Below are positions 25,953 to 34,546 of a stretch of 64,000 bases of DNA, in pieces (the first letter of the stretch is position 1; the number at the start of each line of letters is the position of its first letter). The position numbers were made by a program, and so were the translations under genes. The stretch lies in assembly GCA_030522415.1 (NCBI GenBank), contig CM060118.1, forward strand, positions 30,245,651 through 30,309,650. The letters are read 5' to 3'. Source of the DNA: Channallabes apus (taxonomy: Eukaryota; Chordata; Actinopteri; Siluriformes; Clariidae). The notes under the pieces were generated by a model that saw only the letters and a program-made list of their open reading frames with translations, did no database searches and had not been told where the DNA came from.

Positions 25953-27571
25953 ATTCACACACTATGGTCAATTTTGGGAACGCCAATTAGAGTAATCTGC
26001 ATGTCTTTGGACTGTGGGAGGAAACCGTGAGACGGGAATCGAGCCTGGCCGGGAATCGAACCTGGACCCTGGACAGTGCTAACCACTACACCACCGTGCG
26101 TGTGTGTGTGTGTGATTTTTTTTAAATGAAAGCCTTGCCAATGTTTGTTAACAGGGTTACTTTTATAAAGTACCAGAACATGGAAATGATGTTGCAAAGA
26201 TGTAGAACTCTCAAAATGAGCATATAATCTTTTTTTTTTTTTTATCATAGAAACAACTGAAAACAACCAGAAAAACATGTGATCATGTCTATCTTTGCCT
26301 AGGTAATCGTTTTTTTGTTTTGTTTTTTGTTCAGTCATGTTTGCATAGTTGGTTAAAATTAAATAAAATTCAGGTAATCAGTTTGCCTAGGATGTGCTGC
26401 AAAAGGATTTGTGACTTTATACTGCACAATCCCTATATTCTAGTATGTTTGTTAAAAAAAAAAAAAACAATGAAACAAAAAAAAATTGCTAAAATGCTCT
26501 GGGTTTTAAGGGCCTTGCTCAAGGGCCCAACAGTGGCAACTTTTTCTTGCTTTGGTTTGAACCTAGTACCTTCTGATCAGAAGTATAATGGCTTAACCAC
26601 TGAGCTACCTTTGCATGTTGCCAACACACTGCTGCCTCCAAACCTCCGGCAGCCTCCCAAAAGCTTAGCAGTAAGAAGGTTGGATTAATAATAATAATAA
26701 TAATAGCGTACTGTGCTAATCCCAAATGGATTTTTTTCCCCACACATGCCAGTTAGGAAGCTGGGGACTGAGAACAGGGTTAGCCAGGATACACCGCCCC
26801 TGGAGCAGACAGGGTTAAGGACCTTGCTCATGGACACAACAGTAGCAACCTGGCAGTTTTGGGTCTCCGGACCTTCCAATCACAAACCCAGTAATCTACA
26901 GTGTAAAATGTCTGAGTCACTGTTCCCATGAGCACTAAACAGGATAAACCTGTTTTCCAAAAATGTATAAGGAATGAAAGTTGCTTCATTACACATTAGC
27001 CCAGAAATCCCATCAGCAGATGTTATATGCTGGAGGTTACAGTGATGTCTCCTCCTAAAGACTGAGATTAGTATGTTTTAATATAAAAACAAGACACTAA
27101 CAGTCTTACCTCCGCCTTAACTCGTACTTGTGGCAGGGATTCATCTTGTTGTAAATCTGCATTATTTTCCACTTGTCCTTTCACTTCCTCGACACTTTGC
27201 TTTACTTTAAGAGTCCTTGGAGCTCTGGGTTTTCTCTCAGCCTTTGCTTTGGGCTCTTTAGGTTTGGCTGCTCGTTTAGACACAGGTTTCTTCTCAGCTG
27301 TTTCACTTTTCTTCCTCTTTCCTCTCCCTCCGGTTGTCTTCTCTGGCCGCCATTCCTCTGTTTCCTCCTCACTCCCTGAGCTGTTTATGCTACATACAAA
27401 TGTTTCCCTGTTGTTAATATTTATTTACCCTAGAACTGGCTGGTTTTTTATTATAGTCTTAAGTTGTACACTAAAAACAGTTTTAATTAAACGAAACGTT
27501 ACTTACGGGTCATCGTCTGTGCTCGGTTCCTTGTACACTTTGGCCGTTACAGTTCTCCGAGTGCGCAGCAT
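9227..27571 (-). CDS. srbd1: S1 RNA-binding domain-containing protein 1 (5' 13 coding exons)
   Basis: Minus-strand gene for SRBD1, the metazoan homologue of bacterial Tex, a nucleic-acid-binding protein whose cellular role is poorly defined. Thirteen coding exons join in phase to 609 codons plus 2 nt, against about 1000 residues for the full vertebrate protein. The remainder, including the YqgF remainder, helix-hairpin-helix and S1 domains, lies left of the window. Exons 1-3 encode a basic, Lys/Pro-rich low-complexity N-terminus. Exons 4-9 encode the Tex-type N-terminal helical region ([53 protein letters not shown]). Exon 10 carries [10 protein letters not shown], and exons 11-13 begin the RNase H-like YqgF fold ([28 protein letters not shown]). 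The start codon is the first ATG, in a short GC-richer stretch. Splice-site oddities are listed by exon. Identification rests on several conserved blocks and phase consistency. Confidence 0.93.
9691..10143 (-). mobile_element. Tc1-like transposon relic in srbd1 intron 12
   Basis: Begins with a terminal-repeat-like block (tatggccaaaggtttgtgga) and ends with its near inverse (cttttggttatatagtgta) near 10141. A second degenerate copy of the left end follows at about 9719. The inside resembles a much shortened Tc1 transposase gene read on the minus strand. No open frame survives. Confidence 0.75.
10708..10798 (-). CDS. srbd1: srbd1 exon 12
   Basis: 91 nt, phase 1 in and phase 2 out. Encodes [20 protein letters not shown] and then KLRHLMLKH. 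The acceptor is TTAG; the donor GTACTG (10707-10702) departs from the GTRAGT consensus but is the only one that keeps phase with exon 13. Confidence 0.88.
11630..11815 (+). mobile_element. Tc1-like fragment in srbd1 intron 11
   Basis: Short degenerate piece resembling the middle of the same Tc1 family as 9691-10143 but on the opposite strand (caaactgttgccacattgt near 11645, gaatttgagtgacctgcac near 11789). Remembered similarity only. Confidence 0.5.
12089..12433 (+). mobile_element. V-SINE, full length
   Basis: tRNA-derived SINE. The tRNA-like head (gtggtgtagtggttagcact) has a B-box region (ggttcgattcc). The central conserved block reads ctccggtttcctcccacagt, and the 3' part ends with gataaagcggtatagaagat and a gtga-rich tail. 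Flanked by imperfect 11-bp target duplications: agcaggacagt at 12078-12088 and agcaggacggt at 12434-12444. The right-hand duplication ends 10 nt from srbd1 exon 11. Seven elements of this kind occur in the window. Confidence 0.9.
12455..12612 (-). CDS. srbd1: srbd1 exon 11
   Basis: 158 nt, phase 2 in and phase 1 out. Encodes [13 protein letters not shown] and then [19 protein letters not shown], the first strand of the YqgF/RNase H-like fold with the family's conserved G-D-P-G. Acceptor CTCAG, donor GTAAGA (12454-12449). The donor is followed after four bases by the target duplication of the SINE at 12089-12433. Confidence 0.93.
12718..13018 (+). mobile_element. retroelement 3' tail fragment
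   Basis: Contains blocks found at the 3' ends of a high-copy fish retroelement: cctctcaaggtttcttcct, gggagtttttccttgccact, and a terminal part with gtaaagctgctttgcgacaa and an attcaatttaattgaatt tail. No coding part is attached, and it interrupts srbd1 intron 10. The family name is uncertain. Confidence 0.6.
13654..13761 (-). CDS. srbd1: srbd1 exon 10
   Basis: 108 nt, phase 2 in and 2 out, so skipping it would remove 36 residues in frame. Encodes [20 protein letters not shown] followed by [15 protein letters not shown]. Donor GTATGC. The acceptor is unusual: reading toward the exon, a (TG)n run of about 64 nt is followed by GGGGCATGTAG, so the normal pyrimidine tract is replaced by the TG repeat. 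Confidence 0.92.
13772..13835. repeat. (CA)n microsatellite at exon 10 acceptor
   Basis: About 32 CA units, uninterrupted. On the sense strand of srbd1 it is (TG)n ending about 10 nt before exon 10. Confidence 0.97.
14191..14294 (-). CDS. srbd1: srbd1 exon 9
   Basis: 104 nt, phase 0 in and 2 out. Encodes [20 protein letters not shown] and then [13 protein letters not shown], a strongly conserved SRBD1 block. Acceptor TTTCAG; donor GTCAGT (14190-14185) has C at +3. Confidence 0.93.
14971..15014. repeat. 22-bp tandem duplication
   Basis: A 22-bp unit beginning catacggtacagtacattca is present twice without change, at 14971-14992 and 14993-15014. Confidence 0.9.
18092..18200 (+). mobile_element. 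tRNA-derived SINE fragment
   Basis: Degraded head of a second SINE family (gtgcagtggttaaaacgttg and cctagcactgctggga). It resembles the copies at 26735-26905 and 39491-39665. Confidence 0.45.
18530..18600 (+). mobile_element. Tc1-like fragment
   Basis: Contains gacaaacaagtccgatccat followed by ggagggcccac, which matches my memory of the C-terminal coding part of a fish Tc1 family; the family at 30190-31905 is the likely source. Nothing else of the element remains. Confidence 0.5.
18927..19112 (-). mobile_element. V-SINE, internally deleted
   Basis: Antisense V-SINE copy keeping the 3' end (tcattcattcatc, cggctttatcctg) and the tRNA-like head (gtgctaaccactccgccact). The central conserved block is missing. 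Confidence 0.8.
20347..20541. mobile_element. possible mariner-type MITE
   Basis: About 190 bp bounded by tacagggtgttcaagaagt on the left and its partial inverse tactttatgttgaccctgta on the right. Only the first 8 bp (tacagggt) form a clear inverted repeat. It has no coding content. Confidence 0.35.
22043..22199 (-). CDS. srbd1: srbd1 exon 8
   Basis: 157 nt, phase 2 in and 0 out. Encodes [20 protein letters not shown] and, near its end, [20 protein letters not shown]. Acceptor TGCAG, donor GTACAG (22042-22037). Confidence 0.9.
22398..22494 (-). CDS. srbd1: srbd1 exon 7
   Basis: 97 nt, phase 1 in and 2 out. Encodes [20 protein letters not shown] followed by [11 protein letters not shown], a conserved Tex-like helical segment. 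Acceptor CTAG, donor GTGAGA. Too short to stand out as an open frame by itself. Confidence 0.9.
22822..23540 (-). mobile_element. mariner-like transposon relic in srbd1 intron 6
   Basis: Begins with a terminal-repeat-like ctacaagggtgagtcaaaaa. On the minus strand the segment 23230-22900 reads, with frameshifts, as the C-terminal part of a mariner transposase: [13 protein letters not shown], then [20 protein letters not shown], then [15 protein letters not shown]. Stops are frequent. No matching right-hand terminal repeat was found, so the far boundary is approximate. Confidence 0.75.
23781..23919 (-). CDS. srbd1: srbd1 exon 6
   Basis: 139 nt, phase 0 in and 1 out. Encodes [20 protein letters not shown] and then [20 protein letters not shown], the conserved Tex motif region. 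Acceptor TTTACAG, donor GTAAGG. Confidence 0.93.
24025..24142 (-). CDS. srbd1: srbd1 exon 5
   Basis: 118 nt, phase 2 in and 0 out. Encodes [20 protein letters not shown] followed by [19 protein letters not shown]. Both splice sites are weak. The acceptor is TGTGTTAG directly after a (TG)n run of about 44 nt. The only phase-keeping donor that also retains the conserved His-Val is GTCAGG (24024-24019). The alternative donor three bases earlier (GTGGTC) would drop the valine. Skipping this exon would shift the frame. Confidence 0.85.
24146..24189. repeat. (CA)n microsatellite at exon 5 acceptor
   Basis: About 22 CA units. On the srbd1 sense strand it is a TG run that stops only three or four bases before the exon 5 splice site. 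Confidence 0.97.
24615..24781 (-). CDS. srbd1: srbd1 exon 4
   Basis: 167 nt, phase 0 in and 2 out. Encodes [20 protein letters not shown] followed by [20 protein letters not shown], the start of the Tex-like domain with the nearly invariant TIPFI-RYRK block. Acceptor TTAAG, donor GTGAGT. Confidence 0.95.
25171..25407 (-). CDS. srbd1: srbd1 exon 3
   Basis: 237 nt, phase 0 in and out. Encodes an acidic linker with [20 protein letters not shown] and ending [10 protein letters not shown]. Acceptor TTTCAG, donor GTGAGA. The low-complexity N-terminal region is poorly conserved in general, but KKEE-DDFTF is shared by vertebrate SRBD1. Confidence 0.92.
25784..26099 (-). mobile_element. V-SINE with internal (CA)n expansion
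   Basis: Antisense V-SINE in srbd1 intron 2. Visible parts are the 3' end (ataccgctttatcctgtatt), a (CA)n tract at about 25911-25950 in the usual position, the conserved ggactgtgggaggaaacc, and the head (cagtgctaaccactacacca). A short segment of the central block is missing. Confidence 0.88.
26493..26640 (-). mobile_element. tRNA-derived SINE fragment
   Basis: Contains agggccttgctcaagggccc, aacagtggcaact, and a head remnant cttaaccactgagctacctt. This is the second SINE family, in antisense orientation. Confidence 0.6.
26735..26905 (-). mobile_element. tRNA-derived SINE fragment
   Basis: Contains ggagcagacagggttaagga, ccttgctcatggacacaaca and ctccggaccttccaatcac. Same family and orientation as 26493-26640; the two are separated by an (ATA)n run at 26687-26706. 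Confidence 0.6.
27110..27389 (-). CDS. srbd1: srbd1 exon 2
   Basis: 280 nt, phase 2 in and 0 out. Encodes a Lys/Arg/Pro/Glu-rich tail-like segment ([40 protein letters not shown]), likely disordered and possibly carrying a nuclear localisation signal. Acceptor TGTAG, donor GTAAGA. Confidence 0.9.
27507..27571 (-). CDS. srbd1: srbd1 exon 1 (start codon)
   Basis: 65 coding nt from ATG at 27571. Encodes [20 protein letters not shown], donor GTAAGT (27506-27501). The start was chosen because it is the first ATG in the exon and joins exon 2 in phase with the acidic-serine motif expected after it. Confidence 0.85.
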
Positions 27572-27780
27572 CTTCAGATTTTATCCAACGGTCACCGTGA
27601 CTGCGCACACGCACTAAACGATAAATAACCAACTGACCAGCTCTGTCCAGTCGGCTAGATAGTACGTTACCTCAGAGTTCAAATTTAGCGCGTCAGCCAC
27701 GACTGCTTGTTAGCTTATGCGCTAGGTCGCGTGCATACTACTGTGCTAAATGTTATGTCTAAACAGTATTCCAGAGCTAT
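27572..27780 (-). promoter_or_regulatory. srbd1 5' flank / presumed core promoter
   Basis: Locally richer in CpG than the surroundings (gcgcgtcagccacgac, ctaggtcgcgtgcat, ctgcgcacacgcac). No clear TATA box. A short palindrome gtcac-c-gtgac lies at 27591-27601, 20 nt before the ATG, and the adjoining tgcgcacacgc resembles an NRF1 half-site pair. The transcription start cannot be fixed from sequence. Confidence 0.4.
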
Positions 27781-27847
27781 TATATCTAAACACTGTCAAC
27801 ATTTCAAGCTTTATTTGTGCACCGACTACTCTGTTAGTAGTCTGTGG

Positions 27848-27990
27848 AAATTGGCAATATATTTTGAGATTATAGTTTAGAGGGGCAAGAAGAGTGCTGC
27901 AGAAGTGTACTAGTTAGTGCGGTAGTATAAAGTGGGCTTCTTCTTCTATTACGTATTTTTGTTTTTACATTACCGCCACCTAGTGGAGAT
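27848..27990. repeat. direct repeat copy A
   Basis: About 140 bp also present at 28293-28441. The best-kept core is cagaagtgtactagttagtg followed by cggtagtataaagtggg. Both copies end in a fragment with taccgcca-cta. Confidence 0.85.
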
Positions 27991-28292
27991 AGATAGGCTT
28001 TTGTTTGCTCATTAATTTGATGACTTTTTTCTATCACAGTGAGGAATACATCTAAAGGCTTCCTGAAGGACTTTTTTGGCAAGTTTTTGTCTCTCATTTT
28101 CAGTCCAGTCCCTCTACATGACAAGTTTCAGAGAATTTTTTTGTTTGTTAAGCCACACAATGACTTATAAATCATTCGAGCATAAAAGTAATGAAAATAA
28201 TGCATGAACCAGTGAGAAACAAATGCAAATACTGACAGATGATCAGGTCGTGATTGGTTTAAAGCTGGGTGGTTGGAAATGAGTTTGCTCTT

Positions 28293-28441
28293 AAATTGCC
28301 AATATATTGTGAGATTATATTTTAGAGGGACAAGTAGAGTACTGCAGAAGTGTACTAGTTAGTGCGGTAGTATAAAGTGGGTTTCTTCTTCTATTACGTA
28401 TTTTTCTTTTTTTTTTTTCATTACCGCCATCTAGAGGAGAA
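28293..28441. repeat. direct repeat copy B
   Basis: Second copy of 27848-27990, about 445 bp downstream, with a longer T run (about 28408-28418). It is itself flanked by a short direct repeat, ttggaaatgagtttgct, at about 28273 and 28454. Confidence 0.85.
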
Positions 28442-28687
28442 GGACATTTTTGTTGGAAATGAGTTTGCTGCTAAGGTTGTCACATGAACAATAATTTTAA
28501 AATTGTACCTTGAAGTACATTACAGCTTACCCCAGTAAAGCTCATTACTTCTTTTTTTTTTACTGTTCTGTATGTTATGACTACAAAGAGGTGTTTATGA
28601 ATTTCTCTTTATATTTGTATTTGAAAATCATGAAGTGGTCTGAAGAAATGATTTATGCTCCTCTAATTTGTATCTTTATATATTATG

Positions 28688-29047
28688 GGGCGGCATGGTC
28701 GTGTAGTGGTTAGCACTGTCGCCTTGCACCTTCAGGGTCCGGGATCGATTCCCGGCCCGGCTCGATTCCCGTCTCTGTGTGCATGGAGTTTACATGTTCC
28801 CGTGCTTGGTGGGTTTCCCCCGGGTACTCCGGTTTCCTCCCACAGTCCAAAGACATGCAGATTAGGCTAATTGGCGTTCCCAAATTGACCATAGTGTGAA
28901 TGAGTGTGTGTGTGTGTGTGTGTGTGCTCTGCGATGGATTGGCACGCTGTCCAGGGTGTACCCTGCCTCGTGCCCTGAGTCTCCTGGGATAGGCTCCTGG
29001 TCCCCGTGACCCTAAATACAGGATAAAGCGGTATAGAAGATGAATGA
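28688..29047 (+). mobile_element. V-SINE, near full length
   Basis: Sense copy about 1.1 kb upstream of srbd1: head gtgtagtggttagcactgtc, B-box region gatcgattccc, central block ctccggtttcctcccacagt, (TG)n at about 28903-28925, tail gataaagcggtatagaagat. No clear target duplication. Confidence 0.9.
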
Positions 29048-30044
29048 AGGATATATTTTGGTTTGGGTTTCAGCTGTACGGCTTGGGGGTTTGCTTGTCT
29101 CCAGTCAGGTGATTTTGCAATTCTTTGAGGTAGTTCTGTTGAAATATGAATGACTCATTCCAAAGAGATTTTCCACACAGAAAAATCTACAACCGTTGAT
29201 AAAGCTTCTGGAAATGAATTTGGAAAAATTGCCATAGATTTAAAGTGTACTATTTCAGATATAACGCTACACATATATTGACTTGCAGACAAATAAACAA
29301 GCTGAAGGACTGAGGAAATTCAGCTTGTGACTGACACACGAGGTATTCATTGACTGCCACCAGATGGAGAAAAAACCCAGAAACTAAATCATAATGCTGA
29401 CAAAATTTATAAAGCAACTCTTTGAATTCATAAAGCAAGCAAAGCCCAGCAAATCCATTTGTCAAAAGAAGGATTGCTAATGAACTGACCAAAGTCGTTA
29501 GAAGCTAAATAGAGTAGTTATGACTGTGTCCTCTAAAATACTGTCATATAATATCATAAAATAACGTCATATGGAATATCATATGGTATTATGAGTACCT
29601 ACAGTATGTGCATAAGAGGTCAGCTTTGATAAGCATAACTTTTATATAGTTCTCTAGCATGTGGTTTTGTCATTGGGCTGAGTATTTAGCTTTGCCATTT
29701 AATTTTTAGACTGTGAAAGAGGTCAAAACAGAGATAAGTACTTCATATTTACCTAAAATTCAGACAGACAGACACAAACTCAGTTCCACGCGTACAACTA
29801 AATTACACCAGACACCTGATACCTTAATAATTATGGTATAATTATTATAATTATTATAAATCTGGCTTGTAATGTTGCATCATATGCAGTTGTGAATGGC
29901 TAGGGGGTAAATACTTTGGGCTACTAATTGGACCCAGGCACTGCTAGAACTGACACTGTTTATCACATTGCAGTTGAATGACTTTGGACTACATGGCATA
30001 AGCCAGAACAACAAATGTAAATGTGAACACTGAATAATGTTACT
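29048..30044. other. intergenic, nothing firmly recognised
   Basis: AT-rich intergenic DNA. The end (about 29890-30030, with caaatgtaaatgtg) may be a worn SINE tail, but I cannot support it further. Confidence 0.4.
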
Positions 30045-30136
30045 AAAGTTATTTATATCATTTACCCCGGCCATAACGTTTAAATTACCATCAGTTGATC
30101 AACGTTATGGCTGGTGTAAATGATATAAATAACTTT
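30045..30136. repeat. 36-bp inverted repeat with Tc1-type ends
   Basis: Arms 30045-30080 and 30101-30136 are complementary at 34 of 36 positions around a 20-nt spacer. Each arm contains a Tc1-like terminal motif (ccataacgtt / aacgttatgg). Confidence 0.9.
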
Positions 30137-30189
30137 GTACTGTAAATAACATTTATTATTACATTACGGTAATAATGTAATAATGCAGT

Positions 30190-30640
30190 GTCAACTGTCA
30201 ATTGGATATATTGGGCAGGATATATTAGTGTAAGGATGTGAGTGACTTTGACCCTAGTCAGAAGTAGTGATGATCAGAGCATCTTCACAAAAGGAGGTAT
30301 CGTGGAATGTTCCCAATATGCAGTGCTTAGTACTGTATCTACCAAAAGTGGTATATAAGCAATGACAACCAGTGAACCACTGACAAGGTCAGAAAACCTT
30401 AATGCTGACTCTGTTAGAAAGGTGTCAGAACACGCACTGTGTCACAGCTTGTTGTGTATAGGGCTGTGTAGCTGCAGACTGGTCAGGGTGCTCTTGCTGA
30501 CCTATATTCATTTCTGAAAGTGCCTACTATGGTCACATGAGCAACAGAACTGGAACATAGAGCAATGGAAGAAGGTGGTTTGATGAATCATGTTTTCCTT
30601 GTAAAAGGATGGGTGTGTGTATGTCTGAGAGAGACTAATC
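30190..30640 (+). mobile_element. Tc1-like relic, 5' half
   Basis: Resembles the N-terminal half of a Tc1 transposase gene (gtgagtgactttgaccctag, gaaaggtgtcagaacacgca, agagcaatggaagaaggtgg) but is degraded and stop-ridden. It ends shortly after gaatcatgttttccttgta. Confidence 0.75.
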
Positions 30641-30969
30641 ACTGAAAAAAAAAAAACATTACATTTGCTAGGGAACGTATGTCCTATTCCTGTCAGGGTA
30701 AAACGGGAAGCACATGAAGAGATGCACCGATCATGCAAAAAAAAATTATGCTAGTTGTTTTTGAAAAATTGTTCTCAATGATGAAAGCAATTGACTGAAC
30801 TTTTACCAAATATTAAACATCATTAAAATGCTTTTTACTCATAAAATATTATTTCAAAAATTGTAGATTAATAACATCATAATTTATATAATTTTATAAA
30901 TGCATTTAACTCAATTAGCAAATATTATCTATCTCAATAATTGTACTAAATATTCTCATTATCTTAACA

Positions 30970-31075
30970 TCATCTATTTAGCTTTATCCTGTACACAGGG
31001 TACAGGATAAAGCCTGAACACACACACACAAACACTCCCACACTCATTCATACACTACAGGCAATTTGGGAACTT
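30970..31075 (-). mobile_element. V-SINE 3' fragment with palindrome
   Basis: Remnant of an antisense V-SINE 3' end: gctttatcctgtac, a short CA run, then cactcattcatacactacag and gcaatttgggaac. It contains a 13-bp perfect inverted repeat, 30982-30994 with 31000-31012, around acagg. Confidence 0.6.
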
Positions 31076-31389
31076 TAATATGCGTTATGTAATTAATTAG
31101 GAGTGATACTATCGTGTTGCTTAAAACTAATAAGGTTCTTCAAAAAAACTTATATTAAACAATATTTTCTAAAAGCTATATAATTATATGCATTCTGATG
31201 GAAGCTTGTGATAAAGACTGAAATATGAAATGTAAAATATAAGTTGTAATAATAATCTAATTATTATTATTTCATGTAAAAAAAAAAACTCATTGGTTCA
31301 TTTACATAAAATAATATAGTTATTGAAACTAAAAACTGAAAGCAACATTACAGTCTATTCGATTTTAACTACAGCAGCAGCAACAAAAA

Positions 31390-31905
31390 CTGGTTTAATG
31401 AATCATGTTTTCCTTGTAGAAGGATAGGTGTTTGTATGTCCCTAACCTATAGGCAATCAGGATGCAGAAGGAAAGTCAGTGAAGGCTGTATGATGCTCTG
31501 GGAGTCCTGGCATTCATGTAAATGGTGCATTGACATTTACCACATATCCAAACACTGTTGCAGATTAAGTATTTTCCTTTATGATTATAACATTCCTCTT
31601 TCAGTAGCAAAACACACCCTGACAGTATTCAGTAATGGGCGTTCAGGAAGAATTCAAGATGTTAACTTGGCCTCAAGATGTCAACTAACCACCAGGTCTA
31701 ATCCATGGACATGATTTGATGCTAATGTCTTGTGCCAGATATACAGTATGACAGCATACCTTCTGAGGTCTTGTGGAGCCCATGCCTCAGTCTCTCAGGG
31801 CTTTGTCTGGAGGCACAAGGGGACCTGAACAATATTAGTTCAGTGGATTTCATTTCATTGTTGATCAGTGAATATACTGTAACATTAGCAGTTACTAACA
31901 TGCAA
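31390..31905 (+). mobile_element. Tc1-like relic, 3' half
   Basis: Continues the same family: gaatcatgttttccttgtag, atgatgctctgggagtcctg, gttaacttggcctcaagatg, ggtcttgtggagcccatgcc, gaacaatattag. The first 30 nt repeat the end of the 30190-30640 segment, so the two halves overlap rather than abut. Confidence 0.75.
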
Positions 31906-32103
31906 ACTATCCAAATTATAGTTTCTAAATAAAAAAATAACTACACTTTGTGGTGACCACTTTGGTATCTAAAATGATATTAAATAGATGATACTGTATA
32001 TACTTGGAGCTGATTTTAGGTATGAAACTTTGACAGTAACTGGAATTAGGTTGTACTACAAGGAAAAGCCTCAATCTCAAATAATGTCAGATATATATAT
32101 ATA

Positions 32104-32993
32104 CACTGTAAAAAAGAAATAGTCCATTTTATGGTAAAAAAAACTGGCAGCTGTGGTTGTCAGAATTCTACCGTAAAAAATACGGTAGCACCGTTATTGC
32201 ACTGCGGAAAAAATAATAAACCGTAAATTTTACAGTAAAAAATGGCAGCTGTGGTTGTCAGAAGTTTACCATAAATTTTTTTACAGATTTTCTTTTTTTT
32301 TTTTTACGGTTTATAACTGTCTAATTAACATGTTTATGTTGTTATAAAAACAGTTTATTCCCGCCAAATTCCAGGGTTTACATTGTAACAAATACGGATC
32401 ATAACCATGTTTTTTACAGCTCAGAACTGTCTAATTTAAAGATTTATGTTGTAATAATAATGGTTTATTTCCATCTTTTTTACAGCTCAGTACTCACACA
32501 CTCTCACCCATCATCTATACAACTTTATCCTAAATTTTGGGGGGCGGGGTGGTGACTAGTACCTGGAGGAAACCCACCAAGCGGGGAGAACATACAAACT
32601 CCATGCACACAGAGATGGGAATCGAGCCTGGCCGGGAATCGAACCCGGATCCGGGAAATTTTCAAGTTTATTTTTTACAGAGCAGATATTTTTCTGATTT
32701 TTAAACTCTATCAACAAAGGTTTAGTAAAATATAAACTGATGCTCCATGATATTAGTAACAAATACCTTCTCTGAGAGTTTCCTTTTTATAAATACAGTA
32801 TATCATAAATTTTACTGCAATAAACCATATTTTCATATGTTTTTAACTGTTAAATTTAAGGTCTTACTCTTTAAAACTAATTACAGTTTTTCACTGAAAA
32901 TTCTTCGGTTATCCCAAGTTTTGTGAAATACGGTTTTATTCTGTAGCATTTATACGGCATTTTACTGTTAGAATTACGAAAGATTTCACAGTG
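32104..32993. mobile_element. non-autonomous DNA element with CACTG ends
   Basis: Starts cactgtaaaaaa and ends tttcacagtg (inverse cactgtgaaa). It is filled with repeated short motifs such as ggcagctgtggttgtcagaa (at about 32146 and 32244), taccgtaaaaaatacggta and acagctcag. No coding frame. An antisense V-SINE piece is nested in it at 32496-32657. CACTG ends suggest the CMC (CACTA/Chapaev) group; target duplications are not evident. Confidence 0.55.
32496..32657 (-). mobile_element. V-SINE fragment nested in CACTG element
   Basis: Antisense V-SINE with cggggagaacatacaaactc, catgcacacagagatgggaa and gccgggaatcgaacccgg. Most of the central block is lost. Confidence 0.8.
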
Positions 32994-34546
32994 CAGAGCA
33001 ATAGTTTTTTTCTCACACGCTGAAAATACAAGATGCTGGCTATTTTATCATCACTGAGTTATTTTAAGTAATCATTGATGTTTTTATTGTTTGCGCATAT
33101 CCTCCCTGTTAATGATGTACCTATTTCTGTTTAGCTAGTGATAGAGCATAACCTTGTGCTGGGTGTCACCTATATTTGGCCTCTTCCTGATAAAAGCCTG
33201 TGCACTGGAGAAGAGAGACGAAAGGACTAGGTGGGGGTTATGTAATTTCTTTGTGTCACTTCCAGAGAGAACAATTAGTGGATACACAATTATGCCTCAA
33301 ACATATTTTGTTGAACTTCACATCCACAAAACACAAGCCTGAGTGGGGAAGAGTGAGAGCAAACTGGGTGAATTGATTAAAATCTACCAGGAAAATATGT
33401 CTAAAAGTAACAGTAAAATGTCAATCGATTGCAAACATTCAATTATTATCTCATTGTTTGACATTGATACACAAGTTTTAAGCAAAAACGTGGTATTAAA
33501 CATCTTTGAATTGTTTTGATAGACACATCTATGTTTGAAGCAGGATACTGTATTTACATCTCCCATGCACCTGTAATAGTAAGAAAAGAGATTGTTATAC
33601 ACTTCAGCAGCACTTTGTCCGATGATGACATTATGAAATCACAATTAGATTACTGATGCTCCGATTACCCTAAATCAGAAATGATCAATGGACACGCAGG
33701 TTCTTACTGTGAATGAGGACAAATCAGCCCACACATCCCAGTGTCATCTAGGACATTACACACTGTTGCACAGTGAGGTCTCTGTGGAGGCAGCATGGAA
33801 CGAAGGGGACTCAAAAGAAGCCCTGCTGCGGAAGTGGATACGGGGAGCACAACAACCTGGCGTTGGTACTCATAGTGTTGGCAGTTAAGGTGTTCATTAT
33901 GTACAGAAAATTGCCACAGTGAGCATCCATGAGCTAATATATTTCCCTTTGTCACTGGGGAATCACAAGTTTGTCAACAGTTCTCTTCATCAAAAGCCAA
34001 ATGGTAATACATTGCAAAAAAAAAAGGTGTCAGCTACTGTATATATAAAATAATTTTTTTTTTTTTTAAACTCTCCAAACTTTCTTCTAGTTATCAACAA
34101 CGTTTTTTACTATTCATATCTCACTGCATTTATTCTTTCACTGTAATTTAACTTTTCCACATTTATAATAAAATTGGAGAATTTATGCAGGTCGGTGAGA
34201 TCATCCAGCTTGTAATAACAGGGTAACCATGTCTATAATAAACTTTAACATCTGGACATCACAGCTACTACATTGTTTTTTACTTTAAGGAGTTAATAGG
34301 TGAATATTATTAAAATACGGTACTGTGCAAATGTCTTGAGCCTCATTTTTTCATATTAAATTAAATGCAAATTGCCATGAAGTTGCCATTCCTAAACATA
34401 CAGTAAGAAGGCTGTTTGAAATGTGAAAATCTTCTCCTGCCCATGCAAATATTTAATCATAGTTCTGTTTAACACACAAGACAAAGATAAATGAAGAACA
34501 CCACATTGTTGAAATCCCATGACTTTGTTTTACAGTATTAGTTCTG
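32994..34546. other. intergenic, nothing recognised
   Basis: AT-rich DNA without a gene. A possible terminal fragment of a small transposon (ggtactgtgcaaatgtcttg) is at about 34318. I see no coding or RNA structure. Confidence 0.4.

Noticed and set aside
25784..26030. Open frames over the V-SINE copies (also 28685-28892, 54794-54998, 55166-55518)
   Set aside because: The same peptide patterns recur at every V-SINE copy, which marks them as repeat translations.
33688..33955. Frames on both strands around 33.7-33.9 kb
   Set aside because: Short, unrelated to any family I know, and without supporting signals.
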